From the NCBI RefSeq assembly GCF_016009175.1, contig NZ_JADUCM010000002.1:248001-312000 (forward strand): a stretch of 64,000 nt of DNA, given 5' to 3'. Under the pieces are notes generated by a model, which worked only from the letters and a program-made list of their open reading frames with translations, ran no database searches and was not told where the DNA came from. The position numbers were made by a program, and so were the translations under genes. This document shows positions 56,462 through 64,000 of this stretch, in pieces (positions within the stretch are counted from its first letter, which is position 1; each line of letters opens with the position of its first letter). The DNA is from Pseudomonas alkylphenolica. GTDB taxonomy: Bacteria; Pseudomonadota; Gammaproteobacteria; Pseudomonadales; Pseudomonadaceae.

Positions 56462-56519
56462 GGGTCGAAGTGTTGTAAATACTGAACGCTGTTGCGATGA
56501 TAACGTTCAATTTCGACCC
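56462..56519. promoter_or_regulatory. Nested inverted repeats in the pauR promoter
   Basis: GGGTCGAA (56462-56469) pairs with TTCGACCC (56512-56519), and inside it GAACG (56484-56488) pairs with CGTTC (56504-56508). The right arm ATGATAACGTTC (56497-56508) is shared with the puuA-like promoter. It is a candidate PauR autoregulatory operator. Confidence 0.5.
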
Positions 56520-56548
56520 CACTCGTTCGTTTTAGGAGGGCTCCAGCA

Positions 56549-57097
56549 TTGGACGTCGGTGAACGACTGCAAGCCATACGCAAGCTCAAGGGCCTGTCCC
56601 AGCGTGAACTCGCCAAACGTGCGGGCGTCACCAACAGCACCATCTCGATGATCGAGAAGAACAGCGTCAGCCCTTCAATCAGCTCGCTGCGTAAAGTGCT
56701 GGGCGGTATTCCGATGTCCATGGTCGAGTTCTTTTCCGAAGAACTGCAACCGGAAAACCCCACGCAGATCGTCTACAAAGCCAACGAGCTGATCGACATT
56801 TCCGATGGTGCGGTGACCATGAAGCTGGTCGGCAAGGCGCACCCGAGCCGGGCCATTGCCTTTCTCAACGAGGTCTACCCACCGGGCGCCGATACCGGTG
56901 AAGAAATGCTCACCCACGACGGCGAGGAGACCGGCATCCTCCTCGAAGGTCGCCTGGAACTGGTGGTAGGGCTCGAAACTTTTATCCTCGAAGCGGGCGA
57001 CAGCTACTATTTTGAAAGTACCAAGCCGCACCGTTTCCGCAATCCGTACGATGAGCCAGCTCGGCTGATCAGCGCGGCAACCCCGGCAAACTTCTAA
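56549..57097 (+). CDS. pauR: PauR repressor of polyamine catabolism (XRE-cupin)
   Basis: Transcriptional repressor of the gamma-glutamylation polyamine pathway, 182 residues. Helix-turn-helix: DVGERLQAIRKLKGLSQREL, with KRAGVTNSTISMIEKN as recognition helix. The C-terminal cupin (about 110-180) has GEEMLTHDGEETGILLEG and SYYFESTKPHRFRNP. It matches PauR/PA5301 as I recall it. The start is TTG (56549) behind AGGAGG; no ATG fits. It sits after dadX and before the cytochrome gene. Confidence 0.93.
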   Translation: MDVGERLQAIRKLKGLSQRELAKRAGVTNSTISMIEKNSVSPSISSLRKVLGGIPMSMVEFFSEELQPENPTQIVYKANELIDISDGAVTMKLVGKAHPSRAIAFLNEVYPPGADTGEEMLTHDGEETGILLEGRLELVVGLETFILEAGDSYYFESTKPHRFRNPYDEPARLISAATPANF

Positions 57098-57238
57098 AGA
57101 GCCTGGCGCGCGGCGGATTGTCGCGGCTAAGACCCTTTAGACTCTAGGGTTGTTTCGGTACGACAGGGTTCCCGTTATACTTGCGCCGCCTGCGAAACCG
57201 TGGCCGCAGGCGTGACTAGCCACCATGAGGGTGTACGC

Positions 57239-57661
57239 GTGAATCTAATCAAGAAAATGCTGGCCGTACCAGCAGCCGTATTGGCCCTTTGGGCAGTCAA
57301 CGCACAAGCAGCAACCAATGACGACATCGCCAAGCGGCTGGAGCCGGTGGGTCAGGTGTGTGTCCAAGGTCAGGAATGCAAGGGCATGGAAGTCGCAGCC
57401 TCCGCAGGTGGCGGCGGCGCCAAGACCCCGGATGAAATCATCGCCAAGCACTGTAACGCCTGCCACGGCAGCGGTTTGCTCGGCGCACCAAAAATCGGCG
57501 ATGCTGCCGCCTGGAAAGAACGTGCCGACCACCAGGGTGGCCTGGACGGTATCCTGGCCAAAGCCATCACCGGCATCAACGCCATGCCACCGAAAGGCAC
57601 CTGTGCCGACTGCTCGGATGACGACCTCAAGGGCGCCATCAAGAAAATGTCCGGCCTGTAA
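57239..57661 (+). CDS. cycB: Cytochrome c5 family protein
   Basis: Periplasmic electron carrier of 140 residues. A signal peptide (about 1-27, ending VNAQAA) precedes a class I cytochrome domain with heme motif CNACH and axial Met in INAMPPKG. A CADC pair near the end is the extra disulfide of c5 cytochromes. GTG 57239 is the start, behind GAGGG; in-frame codons upstream do not fit. It stands alone between pauR and a CoA-transferase. Confidence 0.93.
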   Translation: MNLIKKMLAVPAAVLALWAVNAQAATNDDIAKRLEPVGQVCVQGQECKGMEVAASAGGGGAKTPDEIIAKHCNACHGSGLLGAPKIGDAAAWKERADHQGGLDGILAKAITGINAMPPKGTCADCSDDDLKGAIKKMSGL

Positions 57662-57676
57662 GCCTGCCCGCTTCCA

Positions 57677-57710
57677 GCAAAGCCCGCCTTGTGCGGGCTT
57701 TGTCGTTTTT
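57677..57710 (+). terminator. Terminator after cycB
   Basis: AAAGCCCGC-CTTGT-GCGGGCTTT followed by GTCGTTTTT, 15 bases after the stop. Confidence 0.88.
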
Positions 57711-57778
57711 GGCGCTGGCCAGGGGAGCAAACCCGGGCCATGCTCGGTCGAACCTGCAAGGATGACCAGGAGACGCCC

Positions 57779-59644
57779 ATGACGCAGCATTGCTCGATCG
57801 AGACGGCCGTAGATGAAGTGCTGGCACGCTTGCCGGCCCATATCCACCTGGGCCTGCCACTGGGGCTGGGCAAGCCCAATGCCTTCGTCAATGCGCTGTA
57901 CGAGCGGGTCAGGGCGTTACCGGAGCGGCAACTGACGATCTACACCGCGCTCAGCCTTGGCCGGCCGGAGCTGGGCAGCGGCTTGCAGCGGCGTTTCCTG
58001 GCGCCGTTTATCGAGCGCGTGTTTGCCGATTACGAAGAGCTGCAGTACCTCAGTGACCTGCGCCAGGATCGTTTGCCGGCCAACATCCGTGTGCAGCAGT
58101 TCTTCATGCAGCCGGGCAGCCTGTTGCACAGTGCCATGGCCCAGCAAGACTACGTCAGCAGCAACTACAGCCACGCCGCGCGGGACATCAACGCCAAAGG
58201 CCTGAACCTGGTGGCGCAGTTGGTGGCGCAAGATCCGCAGCACCCGGATCAGCTGAGCCTCAGTTGCAACCCGGACATCACCCTCGACCTGCTGCCGATG
58301 ATCGAGCGGCGGCGCGCAGCCGGCGAAACCATCCTGCTGTTGGGCCAGGTGCACGCCGAATTGCCCTACATGCCTGGTGCGTCCGAATTGCCCCGGCAAG
58401 AATTCGATCTGTTGATTGATAGCGTCGAGCAGCGGCGCCTGTTCTCGACGCCAAACATGCCGGTCACCACCCAGGACCACTTCATTGGCCTGCACGCCAG
58501 CACCTTGGTGCGCGATGGCGGCACCTTGCAGATCGGCATTGGCGCCATGGGCGATGCCCTGACCGCTGCGCTACTGGCCCGAGAAACTGAAAGCGAGGCG
58601 TACCAGGCGTTGCTGGCCGACATGGATCTGCAGCCATGGGAGCAGCTGATTGCCCGTGAAGGCGGCATCACTCCCTTCACCAAGGGGTTGTATGGCTGCA
58701 GCGAAATGTTCGTCAACGGCCTGCTGACGCTGCTTGAGGCCGGCATCATCCGGCGCCCGGTCGAGGGCGGTGTGCTGGTGCACGGTGGCTTCTTCCTGGG
58801 CCCGCAAGCGTTTTACCAGCGCTTGCGCGACATGCCGCTGACAACCCGCCAATGCATAGACATGCGCGCGATCAGCTACATCAACGAACTGTATGGCGAT
58901 GAGTCGCTCAAACGCCGACAGCGTGTGGATGCACGCTTTATCAACACGGTGTTCACCATGACCCTGATGGGCGCCGGTGTCGCTGATCAGCTGGAAGACG
59001 GCCGCGTGCTCAGTGGTGTCGGCGGGCAATACAACTTTGTTGCCCAGGGCCATGCACTGGAGGGTGCGCGTTCGATTCTGCTGCTGCGCAGCTGGCGCGA
59101 GTCGGGTGGTGAGGTCAGCTCCAACCTGGTGTGGGACTACGGTCACTGCACCATTCCCCGGCACCTGCGTGATGTAGTGGTGACCGAATACGGCATTGCC
59201 GACTTGCGGGGGCAGACAGACGCCGAATGCATTCGGCGCCTGCTGGCGATCAGCGATTCACGCTTTCAGCCGGAACTGATCGAGCGGGCCCGGCAAGCCG
59301 GCAAGCTGCCAGCTGGATTTGCGCTTGAGCCTCGCTTCAGCGAGAACACCCCCCAACGCTTGCAAGGTCTGCGCAGCCGGCACGCAGGGTTGTTTCCGGA
59401 GTATCCGCTGGGCAGTGACTTTACCGACGATGAGCGTGATTTGTTGCGGGCGTTGAACTGGCTCAAGAGCAAGTTCAAGTTGAGCGAGGTGCTGGAGCTG
59501 GGCAAGGCGACGCTGGACGCACCGGCGCCTGAGGCTTATCCACAGCAGTTGGCGCGCATGGGCCTGGCGCAGCCGCAGGGGTTCAAGGAGGAGCTGTATC
59601 AGCGGCTGTTGCTGGCGGGGTTGCAGGCTACAGCGGTCGCTTGA
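57779..59644 (+). CDS. Acetyl-CoA hydrolase/CoA-transferase family protein
   Basis: Family I CoA-transferase/hydrolase-type protein of 621 residues. The C-terminal domain holds VLSGVGGQYNFVAQGHALEG (CoA-site Gly-rich region), VTEYGIADLRGQTDAE and IPRHLRDVVV. The N-terminal half HIHLGLPLGLGKPNAFVNAL is the CoA_trans-like domain. Candidate activities are acetyl-CoA hydrolysis or succinyl-CoA:acetate transfer; the substrate cannot be decided. ATG 57779 follows GGAGACG. It ends at a palindrome before the convergent xpt gene. Confidence 0.85.
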   Translation: MTQHCSIETAVDEVLARLPAHIHLGLPLGLGKPNAFVNALYERVRALPERQLTIYTALSLGRPELGSGLQRRFLAPFIERVFADYEELQYLSDLRQDRLPANIRVQQFFMQPGSLLHSAMAQQDYVSSNYSHAARDINAKGLNLVAQLVAQDPQHPDQLSLSCNPDITLDLLPMIERRRAAGETILLLGQVHAELPYMPGASELPRQEFDLLIDSVEQRRLFSTPNMPVTTQDHFIGLHASTLVRDGGTLQIGIGAMGDALTAALLARETESEAYQALLADMDLQPWEQLIAREGGITPFTKGLYGCSEMFVNGLLTLLEAGIIRRPVEGGVLVHGGFFLGPQAFYQRLRDMPLTTRQCIDMRAISYINELYGDESLKRRQRVDARFINTVFTMTLMGAGVADQLEDGRVLSGVGGQYNFVAQGHALEGARSILLLRSWRESGGEVSSNLVWDYGHCTIPRHLRDVVVTEYGIADLRGQTDAECIRRLLAISDSRFQPELIERARQAGKLPAGFALEPRFSENTPQRLQGLRSRHAGLFPEYPLGSDFTDDERDLLRALNWLKSKFKLSEVLELGKATLDAPAPEAYPQQLARMGLAQPQGFKEELYQRLLLAGLQATAVA

Positions 59645-59653
59645 GGGCCAACC

Positions 59654-59699
59654 ACCAGCAAGCCGGCGTCTACAGGGGCTGTAGGCGCCGGCTTGCTGG
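59654..59699. repeat. REP-like palindrome between the CoA-transferase and xpt
   Basis: CCAGCAAGCCGGCGTCTACA (59654-59673) and TGTAGGCGCCGGCTTGCTGG (59680-59699) are near-perfect inverted copies with a 6-base loop. It belongs to the same REP group as the elements near 3.8 and 46.5 kb and may end both convergent transcripts. Confidence 0.8.
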
Positions 59700-59708
59700 C
59701 GATGCGGT

Positions 59709-60344
<636 letters not shown>

Positions 60345-62354
60345 CTAACGTTTAAGCATGGCGCGGATATCGGCCAGTGCATTATTGCCGCGAGCGGCCT
60401 TCACTTCGGTTGGTGCATCATCCAGGCCTTCCCAGGCCAGGTCTTCGTCGGGCAGCTCGTCGAGGAAGCGGCTCGGCGCACAGTCGATGATCTCACCGTA
60501 CTGCTTGCGCTTGGCGGCATAGGTGAACGCCAGGGTCTGGCGCGCACGGGTGATGCCTACATAAGCCAGGCGCCGTTCTTCCTCGATGGTGTCGGCCTCG
60601 ATGCTGGAACGGTGCGGAAGAATCTCTTCTTCCATGCCGATGATGAACACATACGGGAATTCCAGGCCCTTGGAGGCGTGCAGGGTCATCATCTGCACGC
60701 CCTCGGCACCGTCCTCTTCCTCCTGCTGGCGCTCGAGCATGTCGCGCAATACCAGCTTGCCGATGGCGTCCTCGATGGTCATGTCGCCGTCCTCGTCCTT
60801 CTCCAGCGTGTTTTTCAACGCATCGATCAGGAACCAGACGTTGCCCATGCGGAAATCCGCGGCCTTGTCGCTGGAGCTGTTGGTGCGGATCCAGGTCTCG
60901 TAGTCGATGTCCATGATCATGCTGCGCAGCGCAGCGATCGGGTCTTCGGTGGCCACCTGCTCGCGGACCTTGTCCATCCAGCGCTTGAAGCGCTCCAGGC
61001 GGTCGGTGAAGCGGCTGTCGAGGTGCTCGCGAAGGCCCATTTCCTCGCTGGCCGCGTACATCGAGACCTTACGTTCGGTGGCGTAGTTGCCCAGCTTCTC
61101 GAGGGTGGTGGAGCCGATTTCCCGGCGTGGCACGTTGATCACCCGCAGGTAGGCGTTATCGTCGTCCGGGTTTACCAGCAGGCGGAAGTAGGCCATCAGG
61201 TCTTTGACTTCCTGCCGGCCGAAGAAGCTGTTGCCGCCGTTCATGCGGTACGGCACCTGATGGTGCTGGAGCTTGAGCTCCATCAGCTTGGCCTGGTAGT
61301 TGCCCCGGTAGAGGATCGCGAAGTCGCTGTACGGGCGGTCGGTGCGCAGGTGCAGGCTGAGGATCTCCATGGCCACCCGCTCGCACTCGGCGTCCTCGTT
61401 CTTGCAGCGGATCACGCGGATCTCGTCGCCGTGGCCCATCTCGCTCCACAGCTGTTTCTCGAACGCGTGCGGGTTATTGGCGATCAGTACGTTGGCGCAG
61501 CGCAGGATGCGGCTGGTGGAGCGGTAGTTCTGCTCCAGCATCACCACTTTCAACGACGGGTAGTCGTCCTTGAGCAGCATCAGGTTTTCCGGACGCGCGC
61601 CACGCCAGGCATAGATCGACTGGTCGTCGTCGCCCACCACGGTGAACTGGTTGCGTGTGCCGATCAGCATCTTCACCAGCAGGTACTGGCTGGCGTTGGT
61701 GTCCTGATATTCGTCCACCAGCAGGTAGCGCACGCGGTTCTGCCATTTTTCGAGGATGTCCGCGTGTTCTTCGAACAGCTTAACCGGCTGCAGGATCAGG
61801 TCGTCGAAGTCCACCGCATTGAACGCCTTGAGCGTGCGCTGATAGTGCGAGTAGACGATCGCGGCGGTCTGTTCCTTGGGGTTGCGCGCCTTTTCCAGAG
61901 CCTCGGGCGGCAGCACCAGGTCGTTTTTCCAGGCGCCGATCATGTTCTTGATCTCGTCGACCCCGTCGTCGCCCGAGTATTCCTTCTGCATGATGTCGGT
62001 CATCAGGGCTTTGACGTCGGTCTCGTCAAAGATCGAGAACCCTGGCTTGTAGCCCAGCCGCTCATGCTCCTTGCGGATGATGTTCAGGCCCAGGTTGTGG
62101 AAGGTCGACACGGTCAGGCCGCGGCCCTCGCCTTTGCGCAACAGAGTGCCGACCCGCTCTTTCATCTCCCGCGCGGCCTTGTTGGTAAAGGTCATGGCCA
62201 CGATGTACTGCGCACGAATGCCGCAGTTCTGCACCAAGTGTGCGATTTTACGGGTGATTACGCTGGTTTTGCCGGAACCTGCACCGGCGAGCACCAAAAG
62301 AGGGCCGCCGACGTAGTTCACGGCTTCTTGTTGCCGGGGGTTGAGTCGGGACAT
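60345..62354 (-). CDS. rep: ATP-dependent DNA helicase Rep
   Basis: Superfamily 1 3'-5' helicase that helps replication forks pass obstacles. The 669-residue protein has motif I GAGSGKTSVITRKI, Ia TFTNKAAREMKERV, II LVDEYQDTNASQYL, III GDDDQSIYAWRGA, V MTLHASKGLEFPYV and VI RLAYVGITRARQTL. The final segment resembles Rep and not UvrD. It diverges from the GGDEF-EAL gene; xpt follows 63 bases downstream on the same strand. Confidence 0.95.
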   Translation of the reverse strand: MSRLNPRQQEAVNYVGGPLLVLAGAGSGKTSVITRKIAHLVQNCGIRAQYIVAMTFTNKAAREMKERVGTLLRKGEGRGLTVSTFHNLGLNIIRKEHERLGYKPGFSIFDETDVKALMTDIMQKEYSGDDGVDEIKNMIGAWKNDLVLPPEALEKARNPKEQTAAIVYSHYQRTLKAFNAVDFDDLILQPVKLFEEHADILEKWQNRVRYLLVDEYQDTNASQYLLVKMLIGTRNQFTVVGDDDQSIYAWRGARPENLMLLKDDYPSLKVVMLEQNYRSTSRILRCANVLIANNPHAFEKQLWSEMGHGDEIRVIRCKNEDAECERVAMEILSLHLRTDRPYSDFAILYRGNYQAKLMELKLQHHQVPYRMNGGNSFFGRQEVKDLMAYFRLLVNPDDDNAYLRVINVPRREIGSTTLEKLGNYATERKVSMYAASEEMGLREHLDSRFTDRLERFKRWMDKVREQVATEDPIAALRSMIMDIDYETWIRTNSSSDKAADFRMGNVWFLIDALKNTLEKDEDGDMTIEDAIGKLVLRDMLERQQEEEDGAEGVQMMTLHASKGLEFPYVFIIGMEEEILPHRSSIEADTIEEERRLAYVGITRARQTLAFTYAAKRKQYGEIIDCAPSRFLDELPDEDLAWEGLDDAPTEVKAARGNNALADIRAMLKR

Positions 62355-62535
62355 GACAGAAACCGGGGGTCGCTAGAAAATAGCCGCGCATTTTAACAGG
62401 GGGGAACGATTTCTGCTGCGACCGTCTGACAGTGTGACGTATCACGCGATCTATATTTGCCGGTTTTGTTACTTTCCCGCAGGATGCGTGGCGAAAACTG
62501 CGGGATGTCGGCAAATGGAATGGCATGACTTTAAG

Positions 62536-62550
62536 TGAAAATCATTTTCA
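62536..62550. promoter_or_regulatory. Fur-box-like palindrome before the GGDEF-EAL gene
   Basis: TGAAAATCATTTTCA matches the 7-1-7 Fur consensus TGATAAT-N-ATTATCA at 12 of 14 positions and is a near-perfect palindrome. It lies 70 bases before the GGDEF-EAL start and about 180 bases from the divergent rep start. Confidence 0.55.
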
Positions 62551-62620
62551 CCCTGGTTTAGGATGAACCTCTCCGCTGCCTAATACCATTTGACGTATGT
62601 CCACGTACTAAGGAGCCAGC

Positions 62621-64000
62621 TTGTTTACGCCTGTCGAACCCTTGCGTTTGCTGTTGCTGGCCGATGAGCCTGAATGGGCCGCAGCATTGCGCGATTGCCT
62701 GGTACCGCTGGCGGGCAGCGTGGTGCTGTTGACCGCGCCAAGCTGGGAAGCTGTCGACAGCCTGTTTGCCAATGATCGCAACGCATTGGTGTTGTCGACG
62801 CCTGCGCTGCAGCCTGCGCCCGGGCGCTGCATTCTGCCGATGGTGCTGCTGCTCGAGCACGAGCCCCAGGTGCCGCCGCCGGGTGTCAGTGACTGGCTGG
62901 TACGTGACCATCTGAATGTCGATACCTTGCGCCGCAGCCTGCGCCATGTGCGTGAGCGTGGGGTGCTGGAAGCCACCCTGCAGCGTCTGGCCGAACAGGA
63001 CCCGTTGACTGGCATTGCCAACCGCCAGGGCTTTCAGACCCTGCTGGCCGCACGCCTGGCCGACAATGAGGGCCGGGGTGTGGCGCTTGGGCATCTGGAC
63101 CTGGACAACTTTCGTCACGCCAACGACGCCCTCGGCCATCAGGCCGGCGACCGGTTGATCCTGCAGGTGGTCGGGCGGCTGAAAAGCCAGCTGGAGGCCG
63201 GCGACCAGGTTGCCCGCCTGGGCAGCGATGAATTTGCCTTGCTGATCGACACCCGCCGCGAGCCGCAACGTGCCGAGTGGATGGCCGAACGCATTACCGA
63301 AGCCCTGGCCGAACCCTACTGGGTAGACGGCGAGAGCCTGCTGATCGGCTGCAGCCTGGGTATTGCCCATGCCCGCGCCCAGGGCGGGGCAGACCCGTTG
63401 ATGTGGCATGCGCACATTGCCATGCAACAGGCCAAGGGCACCCAAGGCTGTACCTTTCACATCTTCAACGAGCGGATCAACCGCAACGCGCGCAGCCTGG
63501 CCGACCTGGAAAGCGAACTGCGCCGGGCACTGCGCCGCGACGAGCTGGAACTGCATTACCAGCCGCGGTTGAACATGGCCGATGGACGCATCGTCGGCCT
63601 GGAGGCACTGGTGCGCTGGCGCCACGCCGAGCGAGGTTTGTTGCCGCCCAGCGAGTTCGTGCCCCTGGCCGAGCAGAGCGGGCTGATCGTGCCCTTGGGC
63701 TACTGGGTGATTTCGCGCGCATTGCGGGACATGCAGGCACTGCGCGAGCAGGGCCTGGCGCCGTTGCACATGGCGGTGAACCTGTCGTTTCGCCAGTTTC
63801 AGGACAGCCAGCTGCTCGCTACCCTGAGCCGGCTGATCATCGAGCACGGGGTCGATGCCCGCTGGCTGGAGTTTGAGCTGACGGAAACGGCGGTGATGCG
63901 CCGCAACGACCTGGTACAGCAGACCATGGACGCCCTCGGGCGCCTGGGCGTACGGTTTTCCCTCGACGACTTTGGCACCGGCTTTTCGTCGTTCGTCCAC
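62621..64000 (+). CDS. GGDEF-EAL cyclic di-GMP protein (3' end outside window)
   Basis: Cyclic-di-GMP signalling protein, open through the window end (460 codons visible). It begins with TTG 62621, 7 bases after AAGGAG; no ATG fits. Residues 1-125 form an uncharacterised receiver-like N-terminal region. The GGDEF domain (about 128-285) has DPLTGIANRQGFQ but the active loop reads RLGSDEF, where GGDEF has become GSDEF. The EAL domain (about 305 on) has GLEALVRWRH and SLDDFGTGFSS, catalytic residues intact, suggesting a phosphodiesterase. It is the positional counterpart of P. aeruginosa PA5295 (ProE). Confidence 0.9.
   Translation, partial: MFTPVEPLRLLLLADEPEWAAALRDCLVPLAGSVVLLTAPSWEAVDSLFANDRNALVLSTPALQPAPGRCILPMVLLLEHEPQVPPPGVSDWLVRDHLNVDTLRRSLRHVRERGVLEATLQRLAEQDPLTGIANRQGFQTLLAARLADNEGRGVALGHLDLDNFRHANDALGHQAGDRLILQVVGRLKSQLEAGDQVARLGSDEFALLIDTRREPQRAEWMAERITEALAEPYWVDGESLLIGCSLGIAHARAQGGADPLMWHAHIAMQQAKGTQGCTFHIFNERINRNARSLADLESELRRALRRDELELHYQPRLNMADGRIVGLEALVRWRHAERGLLPPSEFVPLAEQSGLIVPLGYWVISRALRDMQALREQGLAPLHMAVNLSFRQFQDSQLLATLSRLIIEHGVDARWLEFELTETAVMRRNDLVQQTMDALGRLGVRFSLDDFGTGFSSFVH

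Noticed and set aside
60612..62396. Long open frame antisense to rep
   Set aside because: Mirror of rep; lacks recognisable motifs.
62558..64000. Open minus-strand frame at the window end
   Set aside because: The plus strand encodes a clear GGDEF-EAL protein across the same bases; the minus frame is its shadow.

Overview
The window looks like chromosomal core DNA of a fluorescent pseudomonad, most likely the Pseudomonas putida group. It is GC-rich with tightly packed operons. From memory (no search was run), gene order follows the P. aeruginosa PA5367-PA5295 and P. putida KT2440 PP_5330-PP_5263 blocks almost gene for gene. REP-type palindromes built on TGTAGGAGC / GCTTGC(C)GGCGA fit the putida group.

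Layout. 1-8.4 kb is the phosphate regulon: 3' part of pstA, pstB, phoU, a response regulator, an M23 peptidase, a CBS-domain membrane protein and phoR/phoB, with a PHO box before phoB. 8.5-12.4 kb holds a small secreted protein, ubiC-ubiA, rubredoxin with its reductase, and HU. 12.5-19.7 kb has an SCP2-like protein, a YbaK-HDOD protein, recG-oxyR and tonB-exbD-exbB. 19.9-24.4 kb has an NAD-dependent epimerase, a lipoprotein and the ridA-spoT-rpoZ stress block. 24.6-31.0 kb is a polyamine/gamma-glutamyl catabolic island: LysR regulator, PuuA-like ligase, aldehyde dehydrogenase, PuuD-like hydrolase and APC permease. 31.1-33.9 kb has gmk, yicC, rph and a small membrane protein. 34.1-35.2 kb is the one clearly accessory spot: a remnant of a type VI secretion PAAR / glycine-zipper toxin / membrane immunity module, broken at G-runs. 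35.3-41.8 kb has crc, pyrE, argB, algC, dut, coaBC and radC. 41.7-44.8 kb has a peptide-binding protein, rpmB-rpmG, an I78-like protein and a cupin. 45.0-52.5 kb has a second, closely related aldehyde dehydrogenase, an MFS transporter, a phospholipase D-like lipoprotein, a MocR regulator, a DUF1127 protein and a PuuB-like oxidase. 52.6-57.1 kb has a Cys-cluster protein, dadR-dadA-ridA-dadX (D-alanine catabolism) and pauR. 57.2-64 kb has cytochrome c5, a CoA-transferase, xpt, rep and a GGDEF-EAL gene cut by the window edge.

Two themes tie the genes together. First, polyamine use: permease, ligase, oxidase, two aldehyde dehydrogenases, hydrolase and repressor PauR are scattered over 32 kb, and a shared 12-base motif before the puuA-like gene and pauR suggests common control. 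Second, nutrient-status regulation: PhoBR-PhoU, SpoT, Crc and the Lrp-type DadR are all present, and candidate Hfq/Crc CA-rich motifs lie at several catabolic gene starts. Most genes are ordinary core functions. The decayed toxin-immunity module, the paired aldehyde dehydrogenases and several candidate operators are the points worth a second look.
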